Origin: Hymenobacter ginkgonis
GTDB taxonomy: Bacteria > Bacteroidota > Bacteroidia > Cytophagales > Hymenobacteraceae
Assembly: GCF_009755225.1 (NCBI RefSeq)
Contig: NZ_WQKZ01000003.1
Coordinates: 496,001-560,000 of the forward strand
DNA: 64,000 nucleotides
Direction of reading: 5' to 3'
Positions 15,990-25,867 of the stretch are shown here, piece after piece. Position 1 is the stretch's first letter. Every line of letters begins with the position of its first letter. The notes beneath the pieces are model-generated. The model saw nothing but the letters and a program-made list of their open reading frames with translations, ran no database searches and had not been told where the DNA came from. The translations under genes were made by a program, and so were the position numbers.

Positions 15990-18584
15990 ATGTTCTTTTT
16001 ACTAGCCAAGCGCAGCCTCCTGGGCCTGCTGCTGAGCTGTCTTTGCCTGAGCTGGGCCCAGCCCGTGGCTGCCCAAAAAAAACCGGGGCCTACCCCCGCC
16101 GCGCCGGCAGTGGCGCGCCGCCAGCTGGCCGCCCAGCGCACGCCTACCCCCATTAAGCTCGACGGTGTGCTCGACGATGCGGCTTGGGCCAACGCCCCAG
16201 TAGCGAGCCAGTTTACCCAGTTTCGGCCCCATCCCGGCCCCACCGAGCGCCTGCCCACTGAGGTGCGCGTGCTTTACGACGATGCCGCCATGTATGTGGG
16301 TGCCAAGCTAGTAGAAGCCAGTCCCGATAGCATCAAGCGCGAGCTAACCCAGCGCGACAACATTGGCAATACCGATTTTTTTGCCTTTTTCCTGGACCCC
16401 TACCGCGACCACCTCAACGGCTACGGCTTTTTTGTAATGAGCACCGGCGTGCAGTTCGACTGCCGCTACTCGCCCGCCAACGGCGAAGACGGCGCTTGGA
16501 ACGCCGTATGGGACAGCCGGGTAGCCCTGCTGCCCGACGGCAAGGGCTGGAGCGTCGAAATCCGGATTCCGTACTCGGCCATCCGCTTTGCGCAAGCGCC
16601 GGTTCAAACCTGGGGTATGCAGTTCTTCCGGCAGCGCAAAGCAGACAACCAGCAGTTTACCTGGAACCCCGTGCGGCCCGAGGTCGATGGCTTCGTGAAC
16701 CAGTGGGGCGAGCTCACGGGGCTCGAAAACCTGCACCCGCCGCTGCGCCTTTCGCTTACCCCCTACGTGAGCAGCTACATCAACCACTACCCCTACAACG
16801 AGCAGGGCAAGCGCAATACGAGTACCAGCTTCAACGCGGGGGCCGACATCAAGTGGGGCATCAACGAGAGCTTTACCCTGGACGCCATCCTGATTCCGGA
16901 TTTTGGGCAAACCATCAGTGATAACCAAGTGCTTAACCTGTCGCCCTTTGAGGTGCAGTACCAGGAAAACCGGGCGTTTTTCACCGAAGGCACCGAGCTG
17001 TTCAACAAGGGTGGCTTGTTTTATTCGCGCAGGGTAGGGGCGCAGCCGCTGGGTTTTGGCGACGTAAGTGGGCAGCTAGCTAAGGGCGAGTTTGTGTACC
17101 AAAACCCCGGCGTGACGCGCTTGCTGAACGCCACCAAGGTGTCGGGCCGCACTAGCAAAGGGCTGGGAATAGGGGTGTTCAATGCCGTGTCGGCGGCTAG
17201 CTACGCCACGGTGCAGGACTCGGCCAGCGGCCAGCAGCGCCAGGTAATGACCCAGCCGCTAACCAATTACAACATTGTGGTGCTCGACCAGAGCCTACCC
17301 CACAATTCGTACGTGTCGCTGATAAATACCAACGTAACGCGCGCGGGCAGCACCTACGACGCCAATGTGACGGCTGGCCTGTTTCGCCTCGTGGATAAGA
17401 AGAACAAATACGCCTTCAGCGGGCAACTTAATTACTCGCAGCGGCGCGGCCAAACGCTAAACTCGGAGGCCAAGATTGACGACCAGAACGGCTACAAATA
17501 CTACCTTAACTACGGCAAAATTTCGGGCAATTTCACTTGGAACGTGGACCACGGCATCGAGTCGGATACTTACAACCCCAACGACTTGGGCATCCTGTTC
17601 GGCAACAACAACGTGAGCCAGTCGGTGAACGTGAACTACAACAAGTACGAGCAGTTTTGGAAGGTGAACAACCTCTACACCTCGGCTGGTATCTACCACT
17701 CGCTGTTGTTCAAGCCATTGCTGTACCAGAACTACGGCTTTTACAGCAGCGCCAATACCACATTCACCAAGAGCTTTATCACCACGGGCTTCAACCTGAA
17801 CGTGGACCCCGCCAAAAACGACTTCTACGAGCCGCGCACTTACCCGCTGGGCACCTACGCGGTGCGCGTGCCGGGCAGCGTCAATCTGGGCACGTTTGTA
17901 TCGTCGGACTACCGCAAAAAGCTAGCCTACGACGTCAACGCCGGCATCCGGCTCTACGCCGTGGACGACCGGCTGGCCGACCGCCCGCGCCGCGCCGGTT
18001 ACGGTGTGACGCTGAGCCCGCGCTACCGCGTGAATGACAAGCTGAACTTTCGCTACACGTTTGACTACTCCTTGAAAGTGAACCAGGTAGGCTACGTGAA
18101 CGACGGCTTCAACGACGTGTATCCGCAGGACCAGCTTTACCGCTACATCTTGGGTAGCGATGTGCTGCTGGGCCGCCGCAACGTGCTGACGCTCACCAAT
18201 ACGCTGGCCATCAACTACACGTTTACCAACCGCCTGTCGTTTACGATGCGCACGCGGCACTACGTGAGCACGGTGCACTACTACGACTTCGCCCGCCTCG
18301 AACCCAAAACTACCGAAACAGCCCTGCCCGGCTACCAGCGCAACCACGACAATAGCTACAACGCCTTCAACGTGGACGCGGCTCTGGTGTGGTGGTTTGC
18401 GCCCGGCTCGCAGGTGAGCTTGGTGTGGAAAAACGCCCAAGCGACGTTCCTGGAGGCCAACGAGGCTACCCCCCTCTACTTCGACAACCTCACCAACACC
18501 CTCAACACCCCGCACAATAACAACGTGTCGGTAAAGGTGCTCTACTACCTCGACTACCTCACCCTGCGGCCCCGGCGGGGGTAG
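15990..18584 (+). CDS. DUF5916 outer-membrane-type protein with CBM9-like N-terminus
   Basis: 864 residues with a signal peptide (ending AQPVAAQ). Residues ~45-250 resemble a carbohydrate-binding family 9 fold (IKLDGVLDDAAWANAPVA, TEVRVLYDDAAMYVGAKL, GWSVEIRIPYSAIRF). The remainder is the DUF5916 region, rich in alternating aromatic strands (YKYYLNYGKISGNFTWNVD), and looks like an outer-membrane beta-barrel. The molecular function is unknown; the CBM9 part suggests sugar or glycan contact. The stop codon TAG lies within a GGGGGTAGGG word. A 218-bp gap separates it from the DUF4097 genes, so it may have its own promoter. Confidence 0.85.
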   Translation: MFFLLAKRSLLGLLLSCLCLSWAQPVAAQKKPGPTPAAPAVARRQLAAQRTPTPIKLDGVLDDAAWANAPVASQFTQFRPHPGPTERLPTEVRVLYDDAAMYVGAKLVEASPDSIKRELTQRDNIGNTDFFAFFLDPYRDHLNGYGFFVMSTGVQFDCRYSPANGEDGAWNAVWDSRVALLPDGKGWSVEIRIPYSAIRFAQAPVQTWGMQFFRQRKADNQQFTWNPVRPEVDGFVNQWGELTGLENLHPPLRLSLTPYVSSYINHYPYNEQGKRNTSTSFNAGADIKWGINESFTLDAILIPDFGQTISDNQVLNLSPFEVQYQENRAFFTEGTELFNKGGLFYSRRVGAQPLGFGDVSGQLAKGEFVYQNPGVTRLLNATKVSGRTSKGLGIGVFNAVSAASYATVQDSASGQQRQVMTQPLTNYNIVVLDQSLPHNSYVSLINTNVTRAGSTYDANVTAGLFRLVDKKNKYAFSGQLNYSQRRGQTLNSEAKIDDQNGYKYYLNYGKISGNFTWNVDHGIESDTYNPNDLGILFGNNNVSQSVNVNYNKYEQFWKVNNLYTSAGIYHSLLFKPLLYQNYGFYSSANTTFTKSFITTGFNLNVDPAKNDFYEPRTYPLGTYAVRVPGSVNLGTFVSSDYRKKLAYDVNAGIRLYAVDDRLADRPRRAGYGVTLSPRYRVNDKLNFRYTFDYSLKVNQVGYVNDGFNDVYPQDQLYRYILGSDVLLGRRNVLTLTNTLAINYTFTNRLSFTMRTRHYVSTVHYYDFARLEPKTTETALPGYQRNHDNSYNAFNVDAALVWWFAPGSQVSLVWKNAQATFLEANEATPLYFDNLTNTLNTPHNNNVSVKVLYYLDYLTLRPRRG

Positions 18585-18586
18585 GG

Positions 18587-19135
18587 CTAGCCGATGACCC
18601 TCACCTGGGTTTTGTCGTAGAGGCGCAGCCAGTCGCGCCGCAAAATGGCGTATAAGTACTCGTCCTCAAACGCACCTTGCTCGTCGCGGCCCGACTCGCG
18701 CATCACGCCTTCCAGCTGAAAGCCCACTGTTTTTTCGATAGAGCGCTTAGACGCCAGGTTTGACACCCGGCAGCCGGTGGCCACCCGGTTCAGCCCCAGC
18801 AGCTCGAAGGCCAAGTAAAAAAGGTGCGGCTTGCAGCGCGGCGTGACGCCGCGGCCCCGCATGTGTTGAAATACGTCGGCGCCCGTCGAGCCGGCGAGTT
18901 CATCCCAGCTATCTACGCTGAGCAGGTGCATGCCCGCCAACTCGTTGTTTAGCAAGGTGTAGAAGCCAAAATTGGTGCGCTGGCCGTGCTCATATTTCGG
19001 GAGGTAGTTGCGGAACAGCTCGGCTAGCATTTCCGGCGAGTCGGGGTGCCCCTGAAACAGCGTGTACACCTCCGCCAAGTTGTCGTCGTTGATGAGGTGC
19101 AGGGTAATCGAGTCGGCTTGCAGGGCGCTAAACAT
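18587..19135 (-). CDS. GNAT family N-acetyltransferase (RimJ/RimL type)
   Basis: 182 residues. The RimJ/RimL layout is clear: N-terminal ITLHLINDDNLAEVY, a central NFGFYTLLNNELAGMHLL strand, the HLFYLAFELLGLNRVATGCR region and the NLASKRSIEKTVGFQLEGVM segment that precedes the C-terminal strand. These enzymes transfer acetyl from acetyl-CoA to N-terminal amines of ribosomal proteins or to small molecules. The substrate is not predictable. It converges on the DUF5916 gene with only 2 bp between stop codons. Confidence 0.85.
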   Translation of the reverse strand: MFSALQADSITLHLINDDNLAEVYTLFQGHPDSPEMLAELFRNYLPKYEHGQRTNFGFYTLLNNELAGMHLLSVDSWDELAGSTGADVFQHMRGRGVTPRCKPHLFYLAFELLGLNRVATGCRVSNLASKRSIEKTVGFQLEGVMRESGRDEQGAFEDEYLYAILRRDWLRLYDKTQVRVIG

Positions 19136-19365
19136 GGCGTGGGAGCGAGAAAAGCTAGCGAAACGAACGTAAATATCGCCTCCTACCCCCAGTTTTGGGT
19201 TAGGGCTGCCTGGCTGTGGCCGCGTGGCTGCGGCGGGGGTAGGGCCCCGGTGGCAACGTTACCGAGAACGATTGCGCAAAGAAAAGGAGGGTAGGGTGCA
19301 GGTTGATAGGACTAACGGGGCATATTTGTGGATTACTGCTCTTTCCCATCCTTTTTTGTTCTGGT

Positions 19366-20826
19366 ATGTTGCTTGGTTTTGGATTGCGCCATGCGCTGTT
19401 GGTGACTACGATGGCGGCCGGCTGGGCCGCCCGGCTGCTACCGGGCTCGGCGGTGGGGCCGCTGCTCGCGTTTCCGGGGGCCGAGGGCGCGGGGCGCTTC
19501 ACTACGGGCGGGCGCGGCACGGCGGCGGTGCCCACTACGGTGCTCGAAGTCACGAATTTGCTCGATGATAATAAGCCCGGCTGCCTGCGCTACGCGCTGA
19601 CTACCAAAGCGGCGGCGCGCACCATTGTGTTTCGGGTGTCGGGCACTATTCACCTGCTTTCGCCGCTCACGCTTAGCAAGCCCAACACCACCGTGGCGGG
19701 CCAAACGGCGCCCGGCGGCGGTATTTGCCTGGCCGACTACCCCGTGCAGGTGAAAGCCAACAACGTAATCGTGCGCTTTATTCGGTTTCGGATGGGCGAT
19801 AAAAACCAGAACCAGGGCTTTGTGGACGGCGCGGGCGGCGACGACGCGTTTGGCGGCCTGCGCAACCACCAGCTCATCATCGACCATTGCTCGATGAGCT
19901 GGAGCACCGACGAGTCGTTTTCGGTGTACGAGGGCGACAGCACCAGCTTGCAGTGGAATATCATTGGCCCGCCGCTCAATTATTCGTACCACTTCGAGAA
20001 GGGCGACACCGACTACGAACACCACGGCTACGGCGGCATTTGGGGCGGGCAGCACGCCAGCATGCACCACAACCTATTTGTACATTGCAACAGCCGCACG
20101 CCGCGCTTCAACGGCAGCCGCTATACCCACCCGGCGGGCTATGAAAACTGCGACTTTCGCAATAACGTCATCTACGATTGGGGCGAGAACAACGTGTATG
20201 CTGGTGAAGGTGGCAACTATAACATCGTCAATAACTACTACAAGCCCGGCCCCAGCACCAAAGAAACCGTGCGCGCCCGCTTGCTGAACCCCTACAAGCT
20301 CGAAAAAGGTAGCAACCCGCTGCCCTACGGCAAGTTTTACCTGGCCGGCAACTACCAGGATGCCAGCGCCGACGTAACGGCCCACAACTGGCGTGGCGTA
20401 ACCATGAACGGCGGTGCCGCCGCCGATACGGCCCTGGCGAAAGCCACTACCCCCTTCGACCTGGGCCCCGTGGCTACCCAAACTGCCGCCGCCGCCTACC
20501 CCCTGGTATTGGAGCAAGCCGGTGCCACGCGCCCCCTGCGCGACACCCTCGACCAACGCTTGGTGCGCGAAGTGCGCACCCGCACCGGCCGCCTTATTGA
20601 TGTGCAGGGCGGCTACCCCCACGGCACGCCCTACGCCACGTCGCAAAAAGCCTGGCCCGTACTGGCGGCAAAGCCCGCGCCCGCCGACACCGACCACGAC
20701 GGCCTGCCCGACGCCTGGGAAACCGCCCACCAACTCAACCCCAAAGACGCCGCTGACCGCGCCAAAGTAGGGGTAGGGGGCTACCCCATGCTAGAAATTT
20801 ACTTGGCCGAACTGGCTGCTAAGTAG
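19366..20826 (+). CDS. Pectate lyase, polysaccharide lyase family 1 type
   Basis: 486 residues from ATG 19366; a longer frame uses TTG at 19303. The N-terminus is hydrophobic and serves as export signal. A right-handed beta-helix follows: AFPGAEGAGRFTTGGRG, IVFRVSGTIHL, NTTVAGQTAPGGGICL, IDHCSMSWSTDESFSV, HHNLFVHCNSRTPRFNGSRY, NNVIYDWGENNVYAGEGGNY. The R-x-P-R-like TPRFNG region fits the PL1 catalytic arginine neighbourhood. The enzyme cleaves polygalacturonate by beta-elimination in a calcium-dependent way. The C-terminus carries DTDHDGLPDAWE, a thrombospondin-3/dockerin-like calcium loop. Other pectin genes lie at 36957-39563. Confidence 0.87.
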   Translation: MLLGFGLRHALLVTTMAAGWAARLLPGSAVGPLLAFPGAEGAGRFTTGGRGTAAVPTTVLEVTNLLDDNKPGCLRYALTTKAAARTIVFRVSGTIHLLSPLTLSKPNTTVAGQTAPGGGICLADYPVQVKANNVIVRFIRFRMGDKNQNQGFVDGAGGDDAFGGLRNHQLIIDHCSMSWSTDESFSVYEGDSTSLQWNIIGPPLNYSYHFEKGDTDYEHHGYGGIWGGQHASMHHNLFVHCNSRTPRFNGSRYTHPAGYENCDFRNNVIYDWGENNVYAGEGGNYNIVNNYYKPGPSTKETVRARLLNPYKLEKGSNPLPYGKFYLAGNYQDASADVTAHNWRGVTMNGGAAADTALAKATTPFDLGPVATQTAAAAYPLVLEQAGATRPLRDTLDQRLVREVRTRTGRLIDVQGGYPHGTPYATSQKAWPVLAAKPAPADTDHDGLPDAWETAHQLNPKDAADRAKVGVGGYPMLEIYLAELAAK

Positions 20827-20864
20827 CCGTGTAGTGAACCAAGTGGTGCGGCACCACTGGCGGC

Positions 20865-21917
20865 CTAGGCTTGCCCTTTGGCAAGGTCGCCCGCCACGTG
20901 CCGCGCCACTTGGGCACGCCGGAGCATGGGCGACTCAATCAACTTCCAGCTGGCGAGGCCAAACCCGCAAGCTAAAACCAGCGTGGCCGCTACTAGCCCC
21001 CACAGCGGCGCCCCCGGAAAATACCAGTCGAGCACCTTCTGAATAGGCCAACCGTACAGGTAGATGCCGTAGGAAATGTCCGACATGCGTTGGAAAACAC
21101 GCAAGTTGGCGATGGGCGTGAACGCAAAACAGAAGACAGCGTAGGCCCCAAGGGTAGCGCGAGCCAGCGCTTCCAGCATGGGGAAGTATAGCAGCGGCAC
21201 CAGCGCTAAGGCAGCCACGGCAGCCCAGTTAGTCTTTAGCGGAATATTCTTTTTGAACAGGCAGAAGCAAGCGCCGACCGCGAAAAAAGTAATCAGGCGC
21301 ATGAAGTTGGCCACCGAGTGATGGCCAGCAAAAGAGCTGTTGTTCACTAGGTTGAGCCAGGGCAGGCCCGCCAGGCCAACTACGGCCAGGGCCAGCCATA
21401 TCCAGCGCTGGCGCGTGGCCCCCAGCAACCCCAGCAGCGCCACAATGGCGTAGCAGTAAAACTCGTAGGCGATAGACCACAACGCCCCGTTGATGAGGGC
21501 GTAGGGCCGGCCAACAAACATGCTGGGCAAGTTGGGCAAGTGCAGCGTGAGCGTGGTGAGCAGCAGGCCGAGGTAGTTTATTTCGGAAAAATAGGTTCTG
21601 ACATTCGCCACGCCGAGCGGGGCAAAGAAGAAGGCCGACAGCAGAATAGCCACGATGAAACCGGGATAAATTCGCCGGATTCGCTTCTCAAAATAGTCCT
21701 TCAGCTCGGGCTTGCGCTCCCAGGATTTTACAATGAGAAACCCGCTTAGTAGGAAGAAGCCATCTACCGCCACATCGCCAAAGCTGGCGGTGCCAAACAC
21801 GCGCGTGAGTAGTTCGCGGTGGCGGTCGCCATCTAGCAACTCGGGGCCGTGCGCCAGTATTACCAGAAAGGCGAAGGTTAAACGCAATAGATTGAAGTTG
21901 TTATTGCGCTCAGCCAT
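20865..21917 (-). CDS. Membrane acyltransferase (OafA/YrhL family)
   Basis: About 350 residues with roughly ten membrane segments. The N-terminus NNNFNLLRLTFAFLVILAHG contains the family's conserved R...H pair, followed by VDGFFLLSGFLIVKSW. These proteins transfer acyl groups, mostly acetyl, onto sugars of cell-surface polysaccharide, lipopolysaccharide or antibiotics. ATG 21917 is preferred; ATG 21938 adds seven residues. The target glycan is unknown and no polysaccharide cluster is in the window. A 250-bp AT-rich gap lies upstream. Confidence 0.87.
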   Translation of the reverse strand: MAERNNNFNLLRLTFAFLVILAHGPELLDGDRHRELLTRVFGTASFGDVAVDGFFLLSGFLIVKSWERKPELKDYFEKRIRRIYPGFIVAILLSAFFFAPLGVANVRTYFSEINYLGLLLTTLTLHLPNLPSMFVGRPYALINGALWSIAYEFYCYAIVALLGLLGATRQRWIWLALAVVGLAGLPWLNLVNNSSFAGHHSVANFMRLITFFAVGACFCLFKKNIPLKTNWAAVAALALVPLLYFPMLEALARATLGAYAVFCFAFTPIANLRVFQRMSDISYGIYLYGWPIQKVLDWYFPGAPLWGLVAATLVLACGFGLASWKLIESPMLRRAQVARHVAGDLAKGQA

Positions 21918-22169
21918 AGTTGTTAAACCCTTTTTCATAGGCAAAGACGTAGCAGCTTACTCGTAGGCAAACTTTGTAAAGTGACGGTGTAGGAATTCTG
22001 AAGCGGACAGAGCAGAGCACCTGCTTGTTATGATAATCGCGTGATAGACACCGCGTTATATACTACTTGCTTGAAAGCCTGGTGCAGCTATAGTGCAAGA
22101 AAGACTAAAATTTGTGCCAAGATAGTGACTACAGTTGTGCTTAGCACAAGCACGTAAAATAAAATTAAG

Positions 22170-23192
22170 CTACAGCTGCTGTAGCAGTTGCCCCGCCGCT
22201 GCCCACGGCGTAAGCTGGCCCGCGGCCACAGCCTGGCGCACGCCGGGCAGGGTAGCTTGCACCCCAGCCTGGGCGTAAAACTGCGCCTCTAAGGCTTGGC
22301 GCACAGCTTCTTCTAGCCACTGTAGCTGCTGCTGGGCGCGGCGCTGCTGCCAATAGCCGCTGGCCTGGGTTTGGGCCGCGTACTGCTCGATGAGCTGCCA
22401 GGCGTCGGGTAGGCCGTCGCCGCTCAGAGCCGAGCAGGTGCGCACGGGCACGGCCCACCCCGAAGCGGCCGGCGGAAAGAGGTGCAGCGCCCCCTCGTAG
22501 TCGCGGGCGGCGCGGCGGGCCGCTTGCTCGTTGCCGTGGTCGGCCTTGGTAATAAGCAGCGCATCGGCCATTTCCATAATGCCGCGCTTCACGCCTTGCA
22601 GCTCGTCGCCGGCGCCGGCCAGCATCAAGAGCAGAAAGAAATCGACCAGGCCGTGCACGGCTACTTCGCTTTGCCCTACCCCCACGGTTTCGACGAAGAT
22701 GACGTCGTAGCCGGCGGCCTCGCACAGCAGCAGTGCCTCGCGGGTGGCGCGGGCTACCCCCCCCAAGCTGCCCGAGGCTGGCGAAGGCCGAATAAATGCC
22801 CGCGGGTGCAGCGTGAGCTGAGGCATCCGGGTTTTATCGCCCAGGATGCTGCCGCCGCCCCGCGGCGAGCTGGGGTCAACGGCTAGCACGGCCAGCTTTT
22901 TACCCAGCTTCTCGACCAAATACAGCCCCAAGGCCTCAATAAACGTGCTTTTGCCCACCCCCGGTACCCCCGTGATGCCTAGCCGGAGCGCGCCGCCGGT
23001 GTGCGGCAGCACGGCTTGCAGCACGTCCTGAGCCAGCGCCTGGTGCTGGGGCAAGGTGCTTTCTACCAGCGTAATGGCGCGGGCCAGGGTGCCGCGCTGC
23101 CCGGCCAGCAGGCCCTGGGCATAGTCGGCGGCGGAAAGGGATGGAGCAGGCACGGCCGCAAAATACGCATTCGGCCCGCGCTCGCGCCACAT
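22170..23192 (-). CDS. meaB: MeaB/ArgK-type GTPase for methylmalonyl-CoA mutase
   Basis: 340 residues. P-loop [31 protein letters not shown] (switch region), [14 protein letters not shown] (Walker B-like) and the base motif ITKADHGN are all MeaB signatures. The protein is a G3E GTPase that protects and reactivates B12-dependent methylmalonyl-CoA mutase. The mutase subunits are not in the window. It is transcribed away from the gene at 23307. Confidence 0.93.
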   Translation of the reverse strand: MWRERGPNAYFAAVPAPSLSAADYAQGLLAGQRGTLARAITLVESTLPQHQALAQDVLQAVLPHTGGALRLGITGVPGVGKSTFIEALGLYLVEKLGKKLAVLAVDPSSPRGGGSILGDKTRMPQLTLHPRAFIRPSPASGSLGGVARATREALLLCEAAGYDVIFVETVGVGQSEVAVHGLVDFFLLLMLAGAGDELQGVKRGIMEMADALLITKADHGNEQAARRAARDYEGALHLFPPAASGWAVPVRTCSALSGDGLPDAWQLIEQYAAQTQASGYWQQRRAQQQLQWLEEAVRQALEAQFYAQAGVQATLPGVRQAVAAGQLTPWAAAGQLLQQL

Positions 23193-23306
23193 CGCCAGGC
23201 TGGGCGTTTGCCCAGCACCAGGCCCCGTTGGGCTAGTGGCAGGGGTAAGCGCGGGCCCGGTCGGCGTAGTTTTGTGGGCTACTACGTGCGCCTATTTTAC
23301 TATTTT

Positions 23307-24731
23307 ATGAGAAGCCTTTCTTTCTGGCTGCCCGCTGCCTTGGGGCTGCTGGTTGCTACCCCCTCGCTGGCTCAAAACGAGCTGAGTAATTTTTCGGCCA
23401 CCGGCCGCGGGGGCGTAGCCAATACGTTCGCCATTGATTACCAAGCGCTAGGTATTAATCCCGCCAACCTGGGCCGGGAGGGAGGTAGCCTCTTCTCGTT
23501 TACGGTGGGCGAGGTAGGTGCAGGGGTCGGGTCGCAGTCGCTTACCAACAGCCAGTTCAAAAAGCTGGTTTTTCACGCCAGCGACGCGCTTAGCGGCGCC
23601 GAGCGCACGGCACTGGTAGCCAACCTCACCAGCAATAACGCTTTGAACCTAAACGCCGATGCCACTGCTTTAGGCCTGGCCGTGCACCTGCCGGCCGGGC
23701 TGGGCGGGCTGGCTTTCTCGGTGCATCAGCGGCTGAGCGGCCACGTGGACCTCAACCAAAACAGCGCCGATATTATCGTGAATGGCCAGAACGCGGCCAT
23801 TGTGCAGCAGTACTACGATGCGGCGGGCAACCCCCGCAGCGGCAGCACACCGCCGCTGCTATCGGCGGCGCTCGATGGCACGGCCATGCAGCTGGCGCTT
23901 ACCAACGAGTTTAACATTGGCTACGGCTTGGAAGTGCTTGATGTACCGGGGGTTATCAAACTAACGGCCGGGGCGGGCTACCGCTACCTGCAGGGCTTGG
24001 GCATTGCCGATGTGCGCATCAGTGGCGGCAGCTTCACGGCGTATTCGTCGCTTTCGCCGGCGTTTGATATCAACTACAGCCAGGCGTTGCAGGGCAACCC
24101 CAACTTCAACTACCAAAACGGCGGCAAGCTCACGCCGGTAGGCACTGGCCACGGCTTCGACCTGGGTTTGGCGGCCGAGGTGGGCAAGGTGGTGCGGCTG
24201 GGCGCCTCCATCACCGACCTGGGCTCGATGACGTGGACGGGCAATGTACTCACGGTCAATGACCAGCAATTGAAATTTCCACAGTACACCGGGCCGCAGG
24301 ACTACGGTGTTATCCGCAACCTCGTCAACCAATTCGCCAACGACCAGCAGTCGCTCTTCACCTACCAGGCTGCCCAGGAATACAAGGCCAAGCTGCCTAC
24401 TAAGCTGCGGTTGGGCGGCGGCGTGCGCATTTCAGAGCTGTTTGAAGCGGGCCTCGACGTAACCCTACCCCTTAATAAAGTGGCCGGCAACCTACCCAGC
24501 CCGTTTGTGGGCGCCGGTCTCGATTACAAGCCCGTGCACTGGGTGCGCCTGAGCACCGGCGTGAGCGGCGGTGCGGGCTACAAGGCCAGCCTGCCGCTGG
24601 GCATCACCTTCGTGACGCCCGTATGGGAGGCCGGGTTCAGCACCCGCGACGTGACCGGGTATTTCACCGAAAACAACCCTTACGTGTCGGCTGCGGTGGG
24701 CGTGCTGCGCTTTAAAATTGGGAAAGGCTAG
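23307..24731 (+). CDS. DUF5723 family outer-membrane barrel protein
   Basis: 474 residues from ATG 23307, at a signal peptide (RSLSFWLPAALGLLVATPSL AQ). An upstream in-frame extension overlaps meaB and has no export signal. The body is beta-rich with repeated aromatic/Gly strands (GINPANLGREGGSLFSFTVG, YRYLQGLGIADVRISGGSFT, GHGFDLGLAAEVGKVVRLGA, GVRISELFEAGLDVTLPLNK) and ends in AAVGVLRFKIGKG, resembling barrel proteins of the FadL/PorV-like DUF5723 group. It is probably in the outer membrane; function not established. A TAGTTTTG at 23267 may be its -7 element. A very strong hairpin follows. Confidence 0.8.
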   Translation: MRSLSFWLPAALGLLVATPSLAQNELSNFSATGRGGVANTFAIDYQALGINPANLGREGGSLFSFTVGEVGAGVGSQSLTNSQFKKLVFHASDALSGAERTALVANLTSNNALNLNADATALGLAVHLPAGLGGLAFSVHQRLSGHVDLNQNSADIIVNGQNAAIVQQYYDAAGNPRSGSTPPLLSAALDGTAMQLALTNEFNIGYGLEVLDVPGVIKLTAGAGYRYLQGLGIADVRISGGSFTAYSSLSPAFDINYSQALQGNPNFNYQNGGKLTPVGTGHGFDLGLAAEVGKVVRLGASITDLGSMTWTGNVLTVNDQQLKFPQYTGPQDYGVIRNLVNQFANDQQSLFTYQAAQEYKAKLPTKLRLGGGVRISELFEAGLDVTLPLNKVAGNLPSPFVGAGLDYKPVHWVRLSTGVSGGAGYKASLPLGITFVTPVWEAGFSTRDVTGYFTENNPYVSAAVGVLRFKIGKG

Positions 24732-24756
24732 CCCTACATAGCCATCAATTGACATT

Positions 24757-24818
24757 AAAAAGAGCCCTCCTGGGGCCGGGCGCCCGAAAGCAGGCCCGGC
24801 CCCAGGAGGGCTCTTTTA
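24757..24818. terminator. Long bidirectional terminator hairpin
   Basis: AAAAGAGCCCTCCTGGGG plus CCGGG pairs with the reverse complement ending CCAGGAGGGCTCTTTT; the stem is about 24 bp with A and T runs at each side. It sits between the convergent DUF5723 and FKBP genes and would stop transcription from both. Confidence 0.88.
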
Positions 24819-24832
24819 ATGCTTGAGCAACC

Positions 24833-25738
24833 TTATTGGACGTCGAGCACCTCTACATCGAAACTAATAACCGTGTTGGGCGCAATGCTGGGAGACGCGC
24901 CCGTGGCGCCGTACGCCAGCCCCGATGGGATGAACAACGTAGCTTTTTCGCCCTTGCGCATCAGGCTAACGCCTTCGTCGAAGCCCGTAATTACCTGCCG
25001 GGGCGTAGTACCCACCACAAAGGAGAAAGGCGTATTGTTGCGCTGCGAAGTGGCATCGAACACCGTGCCATCCAGCAGCTTACCCGTGTAGAGTATCGAT
25101 ACGGTTTTGCCCGCTGCGACCGGCGTGCCGGTAGGATTGGTGGTAGTGGGCACGAAATACAGGCCCGAAGCCTGCTTCTGGGCCGTGGTGATTTTGTTTT
25201 TTGTCAGGTAACGGGTGATAAGGTTGTCATCAGGCACAGCGAAGGTCGGGTTGATGTCCGTGAGCTCAACCTCGAAGCGAACAACGGAATTGGCGGGAAC
25301 GGTGCTCGAGCTGCTTGCACCGTAGGCCAGCCCCGACGGAATGAGCAGCACGGCCTTGTCGCCCTTGTGCATGAGGGAAACGCCTTCGGTGATACCCGGC
25401 AGTATTGAGTTGACGCCTAAGATGAAACTAACCGGCGTGTTGTCGCGCAGGGCAGTGCCGTCGAACACGGTGCCATCGAGGAGCTGGCCGGTATACAGGA
25501 TGGATACCACTTGGTTGACCGTGGCGAGTGGCGCGTTGGCGTTGGTGGTAACGGGGATGAAGTACAGCCCCGAAGACTGTTTTTGGGCAGTGGTTATCGA
25601 ATTGCTGGTCAAATACTTCTGGATAGTAGCATCGTCGGCAGCGGCGTAGTCGGCCGCCGTCTCAGTATCCTTCTTGCAGGCCGTAGTCAGCAGGCCCGCC
25701 GTTAGCAACCAAAGCAGCACCAGGGGCAAGCGGTGCAT
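24833..25738 (-). CDS. Lipoprotein with two FKBP-type peptidyl-prolyl isomerase domains
   Basis: 301 residues from ATG 25738 (ATG 25762 adds eight). The signal peptide ends in a lipobox, LLTTAC, predicting a lipid anchor. Two FKBP domains follow in tandem: residues ~70-165 (VSILYTGQLLDGTVFDGTAL, GITEGVSLMHKGDKAVLLIP, LAYGASSSSTVPANSVVRF) and ~200-301 (VSILYTGKLLDGTVFDATSQ, GFDEGVSLMRKGEKATLFIP, LAYGATGASPSIAPNTVISF). Each is preceded by a similar linker (YLTxNxITTAQKQxSGLYF), so the whole unit is duplicated. It should help fold secreted proteins as a prolyl isomerase. Confidence 0.9.
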   Translation of the reverse strand: MHRLPLVLLWLLTAGLLTTACKKDTETAADYAAADDATIQKYLTSNSITTAQKQSSGLYFIPVTTNANAPLATVNQVVSILYTGQLLDGTVFDGTALRDNTPVSFILGVNSILPGITEGVSLMHKGDKAVLLIPSGLAYGASSSSTVPANSVVRFEVELTDINPTFAVPDDNLITRYLTKNKITTAQKQASGLYFVPTTTNPTGTPVAAGKTVSILYTGKLLDGTVFDATSQRNNTPFSFVVGTTPRQVITGFDEGVSLMRKGEKATLFIPSGLAYGATGASPSIAPNTVISFDVEVLDVQ

Positions 25739-25777
25739 TTTCCCTAAAAAAAATGAGTTCATAGAATGTTTTTTGGG

Positions 25778-25785
25778 CAAAAATA
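25778..25785 (-). promoter_or_regulatory. Possible -7 element for the FKBP lipoprotein gene
   Basis: On the minus strand this reads TATTTTTG, matching TAnnTTTG. Transcription would begin near 25771, about 33 nt before ATG 25738, which favours that start. No well-placed -33 element was found. Confidence 0.3.
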
Positions 25786-25867
25786 ACCTCGCTGCCCCGT
25801 ACCTGGGAGCCCACCTCCGCAATAAAGGTTGCGTGGGGGTGAAAGTGCCAACGCTACCCGCCTGCCG

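Noticed and set aside
22170..23192. Methylmalonyl-CoA mutase operon
   Set aside because: Only the MeaB GTPase is present; no mutase subunit is in the window.
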